A stretch of 46,276 bases of DNA from contig CM075758.1 of assembly GCA_037974335.1 (NCBI GenBank), forward strand, positions 19,932,378 through 19,978,653. Reading direction: 5' to 3'. Positions 30,620-39,671 of the stretch are shown here, piece by piece. The notes under the pieces were generated by a model that was not told the DNA's origin, did not search any database, and was given only the letters and a program-made list of their open reading frames with translations. The stretch's first letter is position 1. Each line of letters begins with the position of its first letter. The DNA comes from Prionace glauca. Lineage: Eukaryota > Chordata > Chondrichthyes > Carcharhiniformes > Carcharhinidae. The translations under genes and the position numbers were made by a program.

Positions 30620-30667
30620 CCAATACGACCAGTTTGGTCCCACTCCCGAAATAAGCTTCTCTGTTGT
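30620..30667 (-). CDS. TRBJ: TRBJ segment (NREAYFGSGTKLVVL)
   Basis: It reads NREAYFGSGTKLVVL with canonical F-G-S-G and donor TTGG|GTGAGT. The heptamer (plus strand, 30668-30674) is CACACAG. As in its duplicate at 28264, no good nonamer lies at 12 bp. The coding part and donor are intact. Confidence 0.85.
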
Positions 30668-30795
30668 CACACAGCTACAGAAGGCTGTCATTAAATATAA
30701 CTGGAAGGGGGCATCTATTCTACCAAAGGATGGAACAGCCTTCTGACCTGGAAACTTCTCTGAACATGGAGAACTTAGTGGCCAAACCGCCCTCT

Positions 30796-31342
30796 GGCGC
30801 TCTGATTTTGTCCATCTCAACTTTATTCACTCGCCTTGGCTTTCCACCGCCATTACCTGGTGAAGTTTTATCTCCATTGATGCCACACTCTAACTTGACC
30901 GTCCAAGAGATTCGTTTTTTTGTAAGTGGAGAGAAGGGAAGTGGAGCTATGGGAGGCGGTGGTTGGGGACGAGAGGGTGGGGAATTGGGGGGGGTGGTGC
31001 AGAGAGAGAGATGTCTTAATTCCCTCACACGAGGCGTTAGTTTCTGTCATTGGATATGAATATCCTATCTTCAATGTGAATTGTCCTGTCGTATCCCCAC
31101 AAGAGGAATTAGCTCAGATCCACTTCCTTCTGAGCCCCATTATTCGTCCTATGCCCCTGATGTTATTATTCCTTCGTGTTCCATATGTTGGGCAATGTGA
31201 ACCCAGTCCATCGATCCCTCATCAGCTTTTATACTTAATGTAATGACAAATACCCCTCCACAACTTTAACTGTCTACGTTAAGAGATTTGATTAACACCG
31301 GATAGATATGTAGACAGTTGCCTTATGAGAAAACATTGCTAT
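30796..31342. other. Unique inter-J spacer
   Basis: It contains a G-rich stretch near 30925-31000 and no recognised gene. No J core was found on the minus strand in this interval. Confidence 0.45.
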
Positions 31343-31685
31343 AACATAACATAAGAAGATAAGAAATAGGAGCAGGAGTAGGCCATCTAGCCCCTCGAGC
31401 CTGCCCCGCCATTCAATAAGATCATGGCTGATCTGAAGTGGATCAGTTCCACTTTCCCGCTCTCTCCCCTTAATTCCCCTGTCTATCAGAAACCTATCTA
31501 CCCGTGACTTCAATATATTTAGTGAGGCAGCCTCCACCACTTCAACGGACAGAGAATTCCAGAGATTCACCACCCTTTGAGTGAAGAAGTTCCTCCTCCA
31601 CTCCGTTCTAAACTGCGTCCCCCCTTTATCTTGAGGCTGGTCCTACTGTCCTTTCTGAGCGGGAACAATCTCTCCACCTCACTAT
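31343..31685 (-). mobile_element. CR1-like LINE (family a), 3' fragment
   Basis: The tail complement ACATAAGAAGATAAGAAATA is followed by the complement of the VNLWNSLSVEVVEAASLNIL region and the start of the RLFPL region. It is cut near 31685 and lies between two J segments. Confidence 0.87.
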
Positions 31686-31901
31686 CTTGCACTCCATGCC
31701 AAAGTTTGATCCAACTGCATTCGCCCTTGAATCATGAACATACCCAGAACTCTCCCTTCCCACTGGAAGTGGTTGGAATAATTACTGATAGAGCGTTACA
31801 AACCGTGTCAAGTATTGGAAATAACTAAAAAACACACATCGCATCCATCAGTACACTCTGCCAGACGATATTTGAGTAAATTAGAGAACAGGTTGGCTCA
31901 C

Positions 31902-31949
31902 CTAGAACGGTTAATCTGGTGCCTTGACCAAAGTAGTTCACCTCTGCAG
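31902..31949 (-). CDS. TRBJ: TRBJ segment (AEVNYFGQGTRLTVL)
   Basis: It reads AEVNYFGQGTRLTVL, a fully canonical J resembling mammalian TRBJ (F-G-Q-G-T-R-L-T-V). The donor is CTAG|GTGAGC. The heptamer (plus strand) is a perfect CACAGTG at 31950-31956, and a TCAAAATAA nonamer begins at 31970, giving a spacer of about 13. It is intact and single-copy. Confidence 0.93.
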
Positions 31950-31956
31950 CACAGTG

Positions 31957-32380
31957 ACACTGCAATGTCTCAAAATAACTCAGGATTTTTCTTCAGAAAC
32001 CCTATCACCCAACCTGAATGAGGCAGTTATGGAGGACACGTGCCTGTGTCTAAGCTTCTCGCGAGCAAGTTAATCCCTGCATGGGTCAATCCCAATCTGT
32101 GAATCTATGGATTGCATCATGACCTGAATAGGGCAATGGCAACATCTGTGAATCACCTTGTAAACTCTGAATGCTGGGCAACCTTGCGTTGACTCTCAAC
32201 TAATGGCACGTTGCTCCTTCCCAGCACACTAGCTTGTCCACTCCTGAATTTAAGTCGCCAGCAAACTCCCTCCCAATAGACCAAGTTGACTTGCCGTAAA
32301 TTAGCGTTCCTTGATGAGGAAACACGGGTCGCCCTTTCATTTATCAGAAACTATGGTCAGCGCACCAAGGTCTGATAAAA
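31957..32380. other. Unique inter-J spacer
   Basis: No gene or repeat recognised. Confidence 0.4.
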
Positions 32381-32768
32381 ACATAAGAAATAGGAGCGGG
32401 AGTGGGCCATCCCGCCCCCCCCCCCCCCCCCCCCCCCCCCGGAGCCTGCCCCGCCACTCAATAAGATCATGGCTGATCTGAAGTGGATCAGATCCACTTT
32501 CCCGGTTTCTCCTCATAACCCTTAATCCCCTTGCCTACCAAAAACCTATCTACCCGCGTCTTCAATATATTTAGCGAGGGAGCCTCCACCACTTCAACGG
32601 GCAGAGAATTCCAGAGATTCACCACCCTTTGAGTGAAGAAGTTCCTCCACAACTCCGTTCTAAACTGCCCCCCCCTTTATCTTGAGGCTGTGCCCCCTAG
32701 TCCTACTGTCCTTTCTGAGCAGGAAGAATCTCTCTGTTTCTATCCTATCCATCTCCTTTCATCACCTT
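32381..32768 (-). mobile_element. CR1-like LINE (family a), 3' fragment with C-homopolymer
   Basis: It is a family-a tail complement (ACATAAGAAATAGGAGCGGG) and body through the complement of RTRGHSLK. A run of about 26 C (32415-32440) replaces part of the usual GGCCCTTCGAGCC text. The run may be a real expansion or a base-calling artefact. Confidence 0.87.
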
Positions 32769-32907
32769 ACGGCAAACAGTTACTTCCAGGGTATTGAGGC
32801 AAATCTAACAGAGGGCCTGAGTTTGGAAGCATTTGAGGTGGACAGTCAGGTTGGAAAGGTATCTGTGGGACATAAGTCCACAGGTAAAGCCTCGTTTTTT
32901 TTCTTAC

Positions 32908-32955
32908 CCAATACGGTGAGCTTGGTGCCAGTCCCGAAGTAAGCTGTTGTTGTAG
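32908..32955 (-). CDS. TRBJ: TRBJ segment (TTTAYFGTGTKLTVL)
   Basis: It reads TTTAYFGTGTKLTVL with canonical F-G-T-G and donor TTGG|GTAAGA. It is the first J downstream of the D segment, about 480 bp away. The 5' RSS (plus strand) has heptamer CACATCA at 32956-32962, keeping the essential CAC, then a 12-bp spacer and nonamer ACATCAATC at 32975-32983 (6 of 9). The imperfect heptamer suggests moderate recombination efficiency. Confidence 0.88.
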
Positions 32956-33392
32956 CACATCAACGGATCATTTTACATCAATCCCGTCGGAAAGTGTTGC
33001 AAAATATTCGAATTTCCAAGAGGTATGTGGCAGGGGCCCGAGTAGTAGGGTGTCCAAGGCAGTTTTCTCCAGCGACCTTTTCAATAACAGTGGTCACCCC
33101 AAAAAGAAAGATTGCATCATGGTACATCTTACTGAAAATGGCCAAGAAATGTGTGATGGCGTTGATTGAGAGAGTGTCCCAGGATGGTTTGCAGTTGGAA
33201 AATAACCAGTATTCAGGTCAAGATGATACAAAACAATGCCTATTTTGTTCAGAAAAGAAATCATTGCTTGTAAGGGCAGACGGTTCCAGTAGAAAATTGA
33301 GTTGAAATGAAGGCAGATCTCTCTGGGATGTCCATCTGTGGTGTGGGCGCCGTTAGTTCCTTTGCCACTGTAGAGCAGCACACCTCCTGGGA

Positions 33393-33432
33393 GGTTTTTG
33401 TACAGCGGCTTGCATTGGATTATATCACAGTG
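33393..33432 (-). promoter_or_regulatory. TRBD 3' RSS (24-bp spacer)
   Basis: On the plus strand the nonamer complement GGTTTTTGT lies at 33393-33401, a 24-bp spacer follows, and CACAGTG lies at 33426-33432. On the coding strand this is CACTGTG, 24 bp, then the perfect nonamer ACAAAAACC. The site pairs with J 12-RSSs. Confidence 0.93.
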
Positions 33433-33444
33433 TCCCCCCTGTCC
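33433..33444 (-). other. TRBD: TRBD diversity segment (GGACAGGGGGGA)
   Basis: This 12-bp diversity segment is inserted between V and J during TCR beta assembly. The minus strand reads GGACAGGGGGGA, almost the same as human TRBD1 (GGGACAGGGGGC), and encodes Gly-rich text in the G-rich frames. It is flanked on both sides by recombination signals with the beta-type arrangement, short spacer 5' and long spacer 3'. It is positioned between the V group (37.9 kb and above) and the first J (32.9 kb), as expected. It is far too short to be found as an open frame. No second D was seen between 33 and 38 kb. Confidence 0.93.
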
Positions 33445-33472
33445 CACGGTGATATGCTGTCATACAAAAAGC
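33445..33472 (-). promoter_or_regulatory. TRBD 5' RSS (12-bp spacer)
   Basis: On the plus strand it is CACGGTG at 33445-33451, an exact 12-bp spacer, then ACAAAAAGC at 33464-33472 (8 of 9 to consensus). The site pairs with the 23-RSS of V segments. Confidence 0.92.
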
Positions 33473-33639
33473 TTTCGGGGCTCCGCCTCTCCCTCAGCTC
33501 AGAGGGGCTCTGTCTGTGATACCTGAAGAAGGTGAGTGTCTGGAGGGCGGCTGCGCCACAATGAGTGGACACTCACACTCTGTCCTGGAAGAGAGAGCCC
33601 GGGGCACGGGGATGAGGGATGGCCCATCGGACCCAAGCA

Positions 33640-33930
33640 GAGCCACGGGGGCGGCAACGGGAAGAGAGGGTGGGAGTGAGGAGAGGAGGAAAGGAGTGAG
33701 GGAGGGATGGATGGAAGGCAGGGAGGGAGGGAAATCAGGAAGGGAGGCAAGGAGGAACGGAAAGGAGGGAGGGGTGAATAAAAATAAAGGGAGAAGTTAA
33801 CAACAGGGAGACAGACTGAGAGAAAGGGAGGGAGGGAGGATCAAGGATGGAGGGAATGGACGAAGGAAGGGAGGGACGGGAGGAGAGAGGGAGGAAGGAA
33901 CGGGAGGAGAGAGGGAGGAGAATAGGAGTA
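33640..33930. repeat. Purine-rich (GGGA/GGAA) tract
   Basis: Degenerate GGGAGG and GGAAGG repeats on the plus strand, just upstream of the D segment in transcription order. A non-repeat island GGGAGAAGTTAACAACAGGG is found, reverse complemented and diverged, near 34520-34535. Confidence 0.85.
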
Positions 33931-34024
33931 CAATGTCATCATTCAACAGTTACACAATTCACAATGTCCTTATCTTTGTCTGCCTTTGTCCTTCGTTTCT
34001 CCCTCCCTTCTTTTTTCCTTCTAC

Positions 34025-34364
34025 ATAGAATCCTACAGAACCCTACAGTGCAGAAATAGGCCCTTCGGCCCATCGAGTCTGCACCGAACACAATCCCACC
34101 CAGACCCTATCCCCATATCCCTCCACATTTACCTGCTAATCCCTCTAACCTACACATTAAGGGGCAATTTTAGCATAGCCAATGAACCTAACCCGCACAT
34201 CTTTGGACTGTGGGAGGAAACCGGAGCACCCGGAGAAAACCCACGCAGACACGAGGAGAATGTGCAAATTCCACACAGGCAGTGACCTGAGCCGGGAATC
34301 GAACCCAGGACCCTGGAGCTGTGAAGCAGCAGTGCTAACCCACTGTGCTACCGTGCCGCCCTAC
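34025..34364 (-). mobile_element. V-SINE/HE1-type SINE
   Basis: The minus strand begins GGGCGGCACGGTAGCACAGT and carries box B (GGTTCGATTCCCGG), the conserved core and the GGGCCGAAGGGCC tail, ending near AGAATCCTACAGAACCCTAC on the plus strand. It is complete and sits between purine-rich and pyrimidine-rich tracts. Confidence 0.93.
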
Positions 34365-34660
34365 CTTCCTTCTTCCTTCGTCCCCTCCCTCCCTCCTTTT
34401 CTACCTTCCTCCCTTCCTGATCTCCCTCCCTGCCTTCCATTCTTCCTTCCTCACTCTTTTCCTCACTCTCACCCTCCCTTCCCTCCCTCCCTTCCTCTCA
34501 GTCTCTGTCTCTCTGTTGCTAACTTGTTCCCTTTATTTCCTGTGTTGGTTTCCCAGTTCTCTTCTTTCTTTGTTTTGTTCCACCTTCCCCACTTTCTCCT
34601 CTCCCCGATGCTCTTTCTCACGTCCCCATATCGCTCCTTTCTCACTGTTGTTTTGTCCGC
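34365..34660. repeat. Pyrimidine-rich (CCTT/CCCT) tract
   Basis: Degenerate CCTTCC and CCCTCC repeats on the plus strand, partly homologous in inverted orientation to 33640-33930 (for example CTCTCAGTCTCTGTC and TTCCTGATCTCCCTCC). Confidence 0.85.
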
Positions 34661-34778
34661 TGCCCCCCCCCCCCCCACCCCTCCCCATTCAGCGCAGATG
34701 GTTCAGTATTGACCCCAGCGCATCGACTTATAATCTCTCGATTACTTGAATAATGATTTTTCCTCTTTTAATTCACAG

Positions 34779-34945
34779 GTTTTAAGTCGGTCCGCCTTGT
34801 TGTCCAATGAGGGGCGTACACGCGATGGGTCGTACTGGGGCTGCTCTTGGTTGTTCGAGATTGGCCTAGTGCTTCATGTCGTTAGTGTGTTCCTAAACTG
34901 GACCAGATACTGGGCAAGACGACAGCTCAGTGACTGTCACTGATT
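34779..34945 (+). repeat. Unclassified dispersed repeat, copy 2 of 3
   Basis: After TTTTAATTCACAG it reads GTTTTAAGTCGGTCCGCC through TGGGCAAGACGACAGCTCAG, matching 1382-1530. It runs straight into the SINE at 34946, so the two may be one composite element. Confidence 0.7.
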
Positions 34946-35250
34946 GCTGTGCAGACACATGGATTTGGGCCGGTGTCTGTGGGAGTTTGCACATTTTCCC
35001 CGTGCCTGCTTGGGTTTTCTCCGGGTGCTCCGGTTTCCTCCCACACCCCAAAGATGTGCTCTTAGGCTGATTGGAGGTAACACATTGTCCCTAAATTAGC
35101 CTCCCCTCAATGTGGATGGCCATAAACATGGACACGGGTCATGGGTGGGGGGGGGGGGGGGGGATTGGTGATGTTAAGATGGCGGCGCGGGCTCGTTGGG
35201 CCGAAGGGCCTGTTTCCCGGACTGTTTTTGTTCTTTCTTCTTTGAATTCT
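34946..35250 (+). mobile_element. V-SINE-type element, variant without tRNA-like head
   Basis: It carries the conserved core (GTGGGAGTTTGCACATTTTC and GGTTTTCTCCGGGTGCTCCG) and the tail CGTTGGGCCGAAGGGCCTGT with TTTGTTCTTTCTTCTTTG. A poly-G run of about 20 sits at 35147-35163. It is the uninterrupted counterpart of the split element at 1531-2194. Confidence 0.78.
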
Positions 35251-35849
35251 CCTTTGGGAAAGACTCGTGGGGTGGGAGCCTGTAACTGTCAGCTGCTCCT
35301 TCTGTAGCACAGCGCACCCAGGAGGTTGTGCCATCGTCCACATTTCACCATCTTGAGTTACCACGCAGAACCTTCCAAAGTGAAGGGTGTACAGGTTGTT
35401 CAGGTGTTGTGGTGACATGCGTCTTCTCTTGTATTTTCAACTGATCTTTCCTCAAACCAGCCTGAATGGTGAACACCTGTTATAGGAGTGTTTCATTGCG
35501 AGCTCTATCAGTTCCTCCTCATTGAACGTGGATGGCCTTCAGCTGAATGAAACGTTCGGCTCTGCGAGCTGAGGAGCTTCTACAGACAAGTTTATCATTG
35601 AAGCCAAGAGAGCGATTTAAGGATTAGAACTGGGGCATCAAGCTATTTCCCAAAGACACTGCCTTGGAAGTCATGATGTAAGTGCAATGTCTCCTTTCCC
35701 TGTGCAATGAGGTTATTATATACGATTGCAACGCTGTTTATAATAGGTCACAAATGCAGTGGAGCTTTGGAAGATTATATATATACATATATTTGCTATT
35801 CCACTTGCAGAGTACTGTGCACAGTTCCAACAATTTTTACAAAGTGCAA
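35251..35849. other. Unique sequence between V and D, no gene recognised
   Basis: No V, D or J segment and no known repeat is recognised. It lies 1.8-2.4 kb upstream of the D segment in transcription order, where a D-proximal promoter could lie, but no element can be identified. Confidence 0.45.
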
Positions 35850-35990
35850 TAATATGGACGAAAAGGGATTGGTTATGGACGAAAAGGGATTGGTTTAGGC
35901 TAGTGGGTCATTGTTTTGTAACTGGTCGGCGCAACATCGTGGGCCGAAGGGCCTGTTCTGCGCTGTAATGTTCTATGTTCTATGTTCTAT
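35850..35990 (+). mobile_element. CR1-like LINE (family b), 3' tail
   Basis: It contains ATGGACGAAAAGGGATTGGT twice in tandem, then TTTTGTAACTGGTCGGCGCA, the GGGCCGAAGGGCCTGTTCTG tail and TTCTATG repeats. Confidence 0.85.
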
Positions 35991-36262
35991 AATACTCCAG
36001 GCAGGTGGAACAATAATATACAAGACAGGGAAAGGTTTTACTCATCAGCAGTGCTTGAACAACTCTATTTTCTACGTCAAGGGGGAGGCTAATTTTGACT
36101 AGACGGAGATACGTAGAACTATAACGTTTACAGGTAGAGAAGTGTAGAGGTAGAGAGGTGGTGAGGGAGTCTAAAATTAGCGCTCACTAATCCCTGAAAG
36201 TAACTATGAATTGATTTAAGCAATTAGAGGAAAGGTTTTTAGTCACAATCGGGGAAGAACGG

Positions 36263-37030
36263 ATGGATTAGAAGGATGGGTTAGTCAATTTGTTGACGAC
36301 AGCAAAGTTGGAGGAGTTGTAGACAGTGAGGATGGATGTTACAGTTTACAGAGGGACATAGATAAGCTGCAGAGCTGGACCGAGAGGTGGCAAATGGAGT
36401 TTAATGTGGAAAAGTGTGAGGTGATTCACTTTGGTAAGAATAACAGGAGTACAGAATATAGGACTAATGGAAGGACAAGTAGTGTTGACGAGCAGAGAGA
36501 TCTCGGGGTACATGTACATAGCTCCCTGAAAGTTGGCACCCAGGTTGATGAGGTTGTTAAGAAGGCGTACGGTTTTATTGGTAGAGAGATTGAATTTCAG
36601 AGCCGTGAGGTCATGTTACAACTGTACAAAACTCTGGTGCAGCCGCACTTGGAGTATTGCGTACAGTTCTGGTCGCCGCATTATAAGAAAGATGTGGAAG
36701 CATTGGAAAGGGTGCAGAGGAGGTTTACCAGGATGTTGCCTGGTATGGTGGGAAGGTCTCATGAGGAAAGAACTTGAGGTTATTTTCATTGAAGAGAAGA
36801 AGGTTAAGAGATGACCTGATTGAGGTATACAAGATGATCAGAGGATTGGATAGGGTGGACAGTGAGGGCCTTTTACCTGGGATGGTGACGGCTGACACGA
36901 GGGAGCATAGATTTAAATTGTGGGGTGGTAATTATAGGACGGATGTCAGAGGTAGGTTCTTCACTCAGATGGTAGTAAGGGAGTGGAATGCCCTGCCTGC
37001 AGCAGTTGTGGACTCGCCAACTTTCAGGGT
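36263..37030 (+). mobile_element. CR1-like LINE (family d), ~0.77 kb
   Basis: The frame reads KLQSWTERWQMEFNVEKCE, EQRDLGVHVHSSLKVGTQVD, LQLYKTLVQPHLEYCVQFW and RVQRRFTRMLPGMVGRSHE. After a shift it continues RRRLRDDLIEVYKMIRGLD and [20 protein letters not shown]. It is truncated at CAACTTTCAGGGTTCC, where a CCATT repeat begins (37034-37060). Confidence 0.9.
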
Positions 37031-37239
37031 TCCATTCCATTCCATTTCCCATTCCATTTTCTGTGGAGCCTCACTCTGGACCTGAGCTCAGAGTAGAACT
37101 GCCTACAAGCTGACACACGTTTGCAATACACGGACTTATTGTCTTTTTTTAACACAAGCCTTCGAAAGCCCGTAAAAGTTGGCCAACCAGATTTAATGGA
37201 CAAAACAAGCAGCTTTGGGGAAATTGGACAACCACCAAT

Positions 37240-37583
37240 GGGCGGCACGGTAGCACTGCTGCTTCACAGCTCCAGGGTCCTGAGTTCGATTCCCGGCTCG
37301 GGTCACTGCCTGTGTGGAGTTTGCACATTCTCCTCGTGTCTGCGTGGGTTTTCTCCGGGTGCTCCGGTTTCCTCCCACAGTCCAAAGATGTGCGGGTTAG
37401 GTTCATTGGCTATGCTAAAATTGCCCCTTAGTGTCCTGGGATGTGTAGGTTAGAGGGATTAGCAGGTAAAATGTGTAGGGATATGGGGATAGGGTCTGGG
37501 TGGGATTGTGTTCGGTGCAGACTCGATGGGCCGAAGGGCCTGTTTCTGCACTGTAGGGTTCTAGGGTTCTGTGCTGGTTCTAC
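37240..37583 (+). mobile_element. V-SINE/HE1-type SINE with small head deletion
   Basis: It begins GGGCGGCACGGTAGCACTGC and lacks about 13 bases (CAGTGGTTAGCAC) present in its duplicate at 42977. Otherwise it is complete to the GGGCCGAAGGGCCTGTTTCT tail. Confidence 0.93.
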
Positions 37584-37939
37584 CCACCCCCACCCCCACC
37601 CATTGAAGGGCAAAGGATCTATAATGTATTCATGCTCATAACTGTCAGCCCACACTTCCAACCGGTGTCACAAACCGTTCATGGGATGCGGACATCTTGT
37701 ATTCTCCGGCTTGGGAAATGCAGGTGAGGGTTTTACATTGCCACAGCCATGGGCCTGCTGGGTGTCAGAGTGACAGTGGGGATGGGGACATGGGAGTGGT
37801 TCGCCATTGTGGATTAGGCCCCTGCCATGAGCAGAGTGTCACACATCCCCCTTTCCTGCCGCCCTGCCCTAGCCGGGGGTAGAGTTAGCTCCACTGTGGG
37901 TCCGAGCTACCTCGGGTGGAGAGCTCAGGGTCGTGGAGA
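37584..37939. other. Unique 3' flank of TRBV-A
   Basis: No gene recognised. The sequence is duplicated at 43334-43689 with small indels. Confidence 0.5.
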
Positions 37940-37978
37940 GGTTTTTGACACAGCCCTGCCCCCCTTTGGATCAGTGTG
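37940..37978 (-). promoter_or_regulatory. TRBV-A 23-RSS
   Basis: On the coding strand it reads heptamer CACACTG (37978-37972), a 23-bp spacer, and nonamer TCAAAAACC (37948-37940, 8 of 9). The site can pair with the 12-RSS 5' of the D segment. Confidence 0.92.
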
Positions 37979-38280
37979 ATCACTAGCAGCGCAGTAATAA
38001 GCTGCAGTATGGTTCCGATCCACGCTCAGTATTGTCAGGCTGCAGGATTTTTGATCGGTTCTGGTGGCTTGAAAGCTCTCGGAGAAGCCACCCTCAGGTC
38101 TGGGCTCGGAGCCGAGGATCGTGGCGACTATCAGCTGCAAACCCGCTCCGGCCTCCTGACGGTACCAGTTCATGTAGCTCTCGCTAGTGTCGTTCTGGTA
38201 ACAGTGCATCTCCGCAACCTTCCCCCTCACAAGGGACAAATGGGCCGGCCATTGAGAAACCAGAGCACTCCTGCAGCCAA
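37979..38280 (-). CDS. TRBV: TRBV-A: TCR beta variable segment, TRBV20-like
   Basis: This segment encodes the V domain of a TCR beta chain. From the acceptor ATTCCTCTCCAG (exon start 38280) it reads ALVSQWPAHLSLVRGKVAEM, then HCYQNDTSESYMNWYRQEAG and KSCSLTILSVDRNHTAAYYC, ending AASD at the RSS. The first Cys (HCYQ), the core Trp (WYRQ) and the second Cys (AYYC) are all present. The opening resembles mammalian TRBV20 (VVSQHPS and a WYRQ core). The exon is open throughout. The leader exon was not identified. An in-frame ATG at 38315-38317 starts MFAPFCSS, but its text overlaps the acceptor's pyrimidine tract, so I treat it as intron. The segment is about 4.5 kb from the D segment. A near-identical but broken copy is at 43729-44032. 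Confidence 0.93.
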
Positions 38281-38289
38281 CTGGAGAGG

Positions 38290-38550
38290 AATATGAGGAA
38301 CAGAAGGGAGCAAACATTAAATGTTAAAGTAAGAGTACAGCCAAAGTCCCATCAAATTCAAGATTACTGCTGCACTCGCTTTGCCCGTTTCTGCCTCTTC
38401 AAACTTCTGACAGTAGAGTGTCCATTAATCCCACCTCCATGTTCTTTGCCAGGAGATCAGCAAATATTTTGCATTGAGGAAATGCTACATGTGTCTCGTT
38501 ATCAATCTGGAACTGCAATTATTATCCAGCCTGTGCGGAGCACGGGTATT
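38290..38550. other. 5' flank of TRBV-A, leader not found
   Basis: A split leader exon should lie here on the minus strand. Candidate ATG codons (for example MGLWLYSYF near 38350) lack a usable donor, so none is called. Confidence 0.35.
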
Positions 38551-38757
38551 CATAAGAACATAAGAAATAGGAGCAGGAGTCGGCCATCCAGCCCCTCGAA
38601 CCTGCCCCGCCATTCAATAAGATCATGGCTGATCTGAAGTGGATCAGTTCCACATTCCCGCTTTCTCCCCATAACCCTGAATTCCCCTGTCTATCAGAAA
38701 CCTATCTACCCGTGTCTTAAATATCTTCAGCGAGGCAGCCTCCACCACTTCAATGGG
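38551..38757 (-). mobile_element. CR1-like LINE (family a), tail fragment
   Basis: The plus strand begins CATAAGAACATAAGAAATAG and stops after CTCCACCACTTCAATGGGGA. The duplicate is at 44306-44515. Confidence 0.87.
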
Positions 38758-39105
38758 GACATCAGCATTCCCACCCAAAGATCTCAAACTTAACGCAACG
38801 ACAAATCATTCTAACTGAGTCAATAATTCCTACCGGAACAAGAACGAGATTGTCAAAAGAGATTGAGGTTGACCCAATGGGTCACACTGGGATGGGTGCT
38901 AACCTGGGAGCAGCAGCAACACTAAGTGTGTGAGAAGAGGAGGGCACATGACGCCGTCACTTCACACTCCAGTCAACTTTGCAAGTGCCTTATTCTTCCC
39001 CGAACTGCAAAGATATCGCCCCGCAACGCGATCTTGGTCTGACGGTGGAAATTGCGTCATTTGAGAGCAGCAGATGTAACGCCCCTCTCTTTGAAGAACA
39101 GAACA
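38758..39105. other. Unique spacer between TRBV-A and TRBV-B
   Basis: No gene recognised. The sequence is duplicated at 44516-44865. Confidence 0.45.
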
Positions 39106-39328
39106 TAAGAACATAAGAAATAGGAGCAGGAGTAGGCCATCCAGCCCTTCGAGCCTGCCCCGCCATTCAATAAGATCATGGCTGATCTGAAATGGATCAG
39201 TCCCACTTTCCCGTTTTCTCCCCTTAATTCCCCTGTCTATCAGAAACGTATCTACCCGTGACTTCAATATATTCAGCGAGGCAGCCTCCACCACCTCAAC
39301 GGGCAGAGAATTCCAGAGATTCACCACA
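39106..39328 (-). mobile_element. CR1-like LINE (family a), tail fragment
   Basis: The plus strand reads AGAACATAAGAAATAGGAGC through CCAGAGATTCACCACAGG, where it breaks. The duplicate is at 44866-45085. Confidence 0.87.
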
Positions 39329-39632
39329 GGACTTCCTGAAAGCCTTTGGGAAGCAAGTTCTCATGTCTACTCTGAGGAAGATGATTGAGTAGATCGGAGA
39401 TAGAAAACAGGTGGAAGGTTAACGGTGAAAGAGAAGGAGCCGTGTGATTTATTGAACAGTTCACTCAATGCCCTGTGTTTTTTTTTTAGGGGGGGAGGCA
39501 ACATGAAGAGGGTGGGTTTTTATTTCAGTCTGTGAGACTCCATTGGTCTGGAACATGGACTCAGCGCCAGCCGGCTGCTGCTGCCACCTGGTGACGGAGT
39601 CTGAATCCTGCCTTCGAAAGGCCAACCCAAGC

Positions 39633-39671
39633 CTTTTTTGTCATTGCAGGCTCGCTATCTCACACACTGTG
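39633..39671 (-). promoter_or_regulatory. TRBV-B 23-RSS
   Basis: On the coding strand it reads a perfect heptamer CACAGTG (39671-39665), a 23-bp spacer, and nonamer ACAAAAAAG (39641-39633, 7 of 9). Confidence 0.93.

Larger units (their letters stand above)
28443..30795 (-). repeat. J-cluster duplication unit, copy 2 (three J segments)
   Basis: Positions 28443-29365 match 27035-27957, and 30330-30795 match 27975-28440. The intervening 29365-30320 is absent from copy 1 and contains the J at 30013 and a LINE. The J segments in the duplicated part are 28922 and 30620. Confidence 0.88.

Noticed and set aside
33499-33800. Open frames on both strands near the D segment
   Set aside because: They lie in low-complexity GGGA sequence with no homology or splice context.
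35107-35418. 103-residue minus-strand frame
   Set aside because: It overlaps a SINE tail and poly-G run, and the rest matches nothing I recognise.
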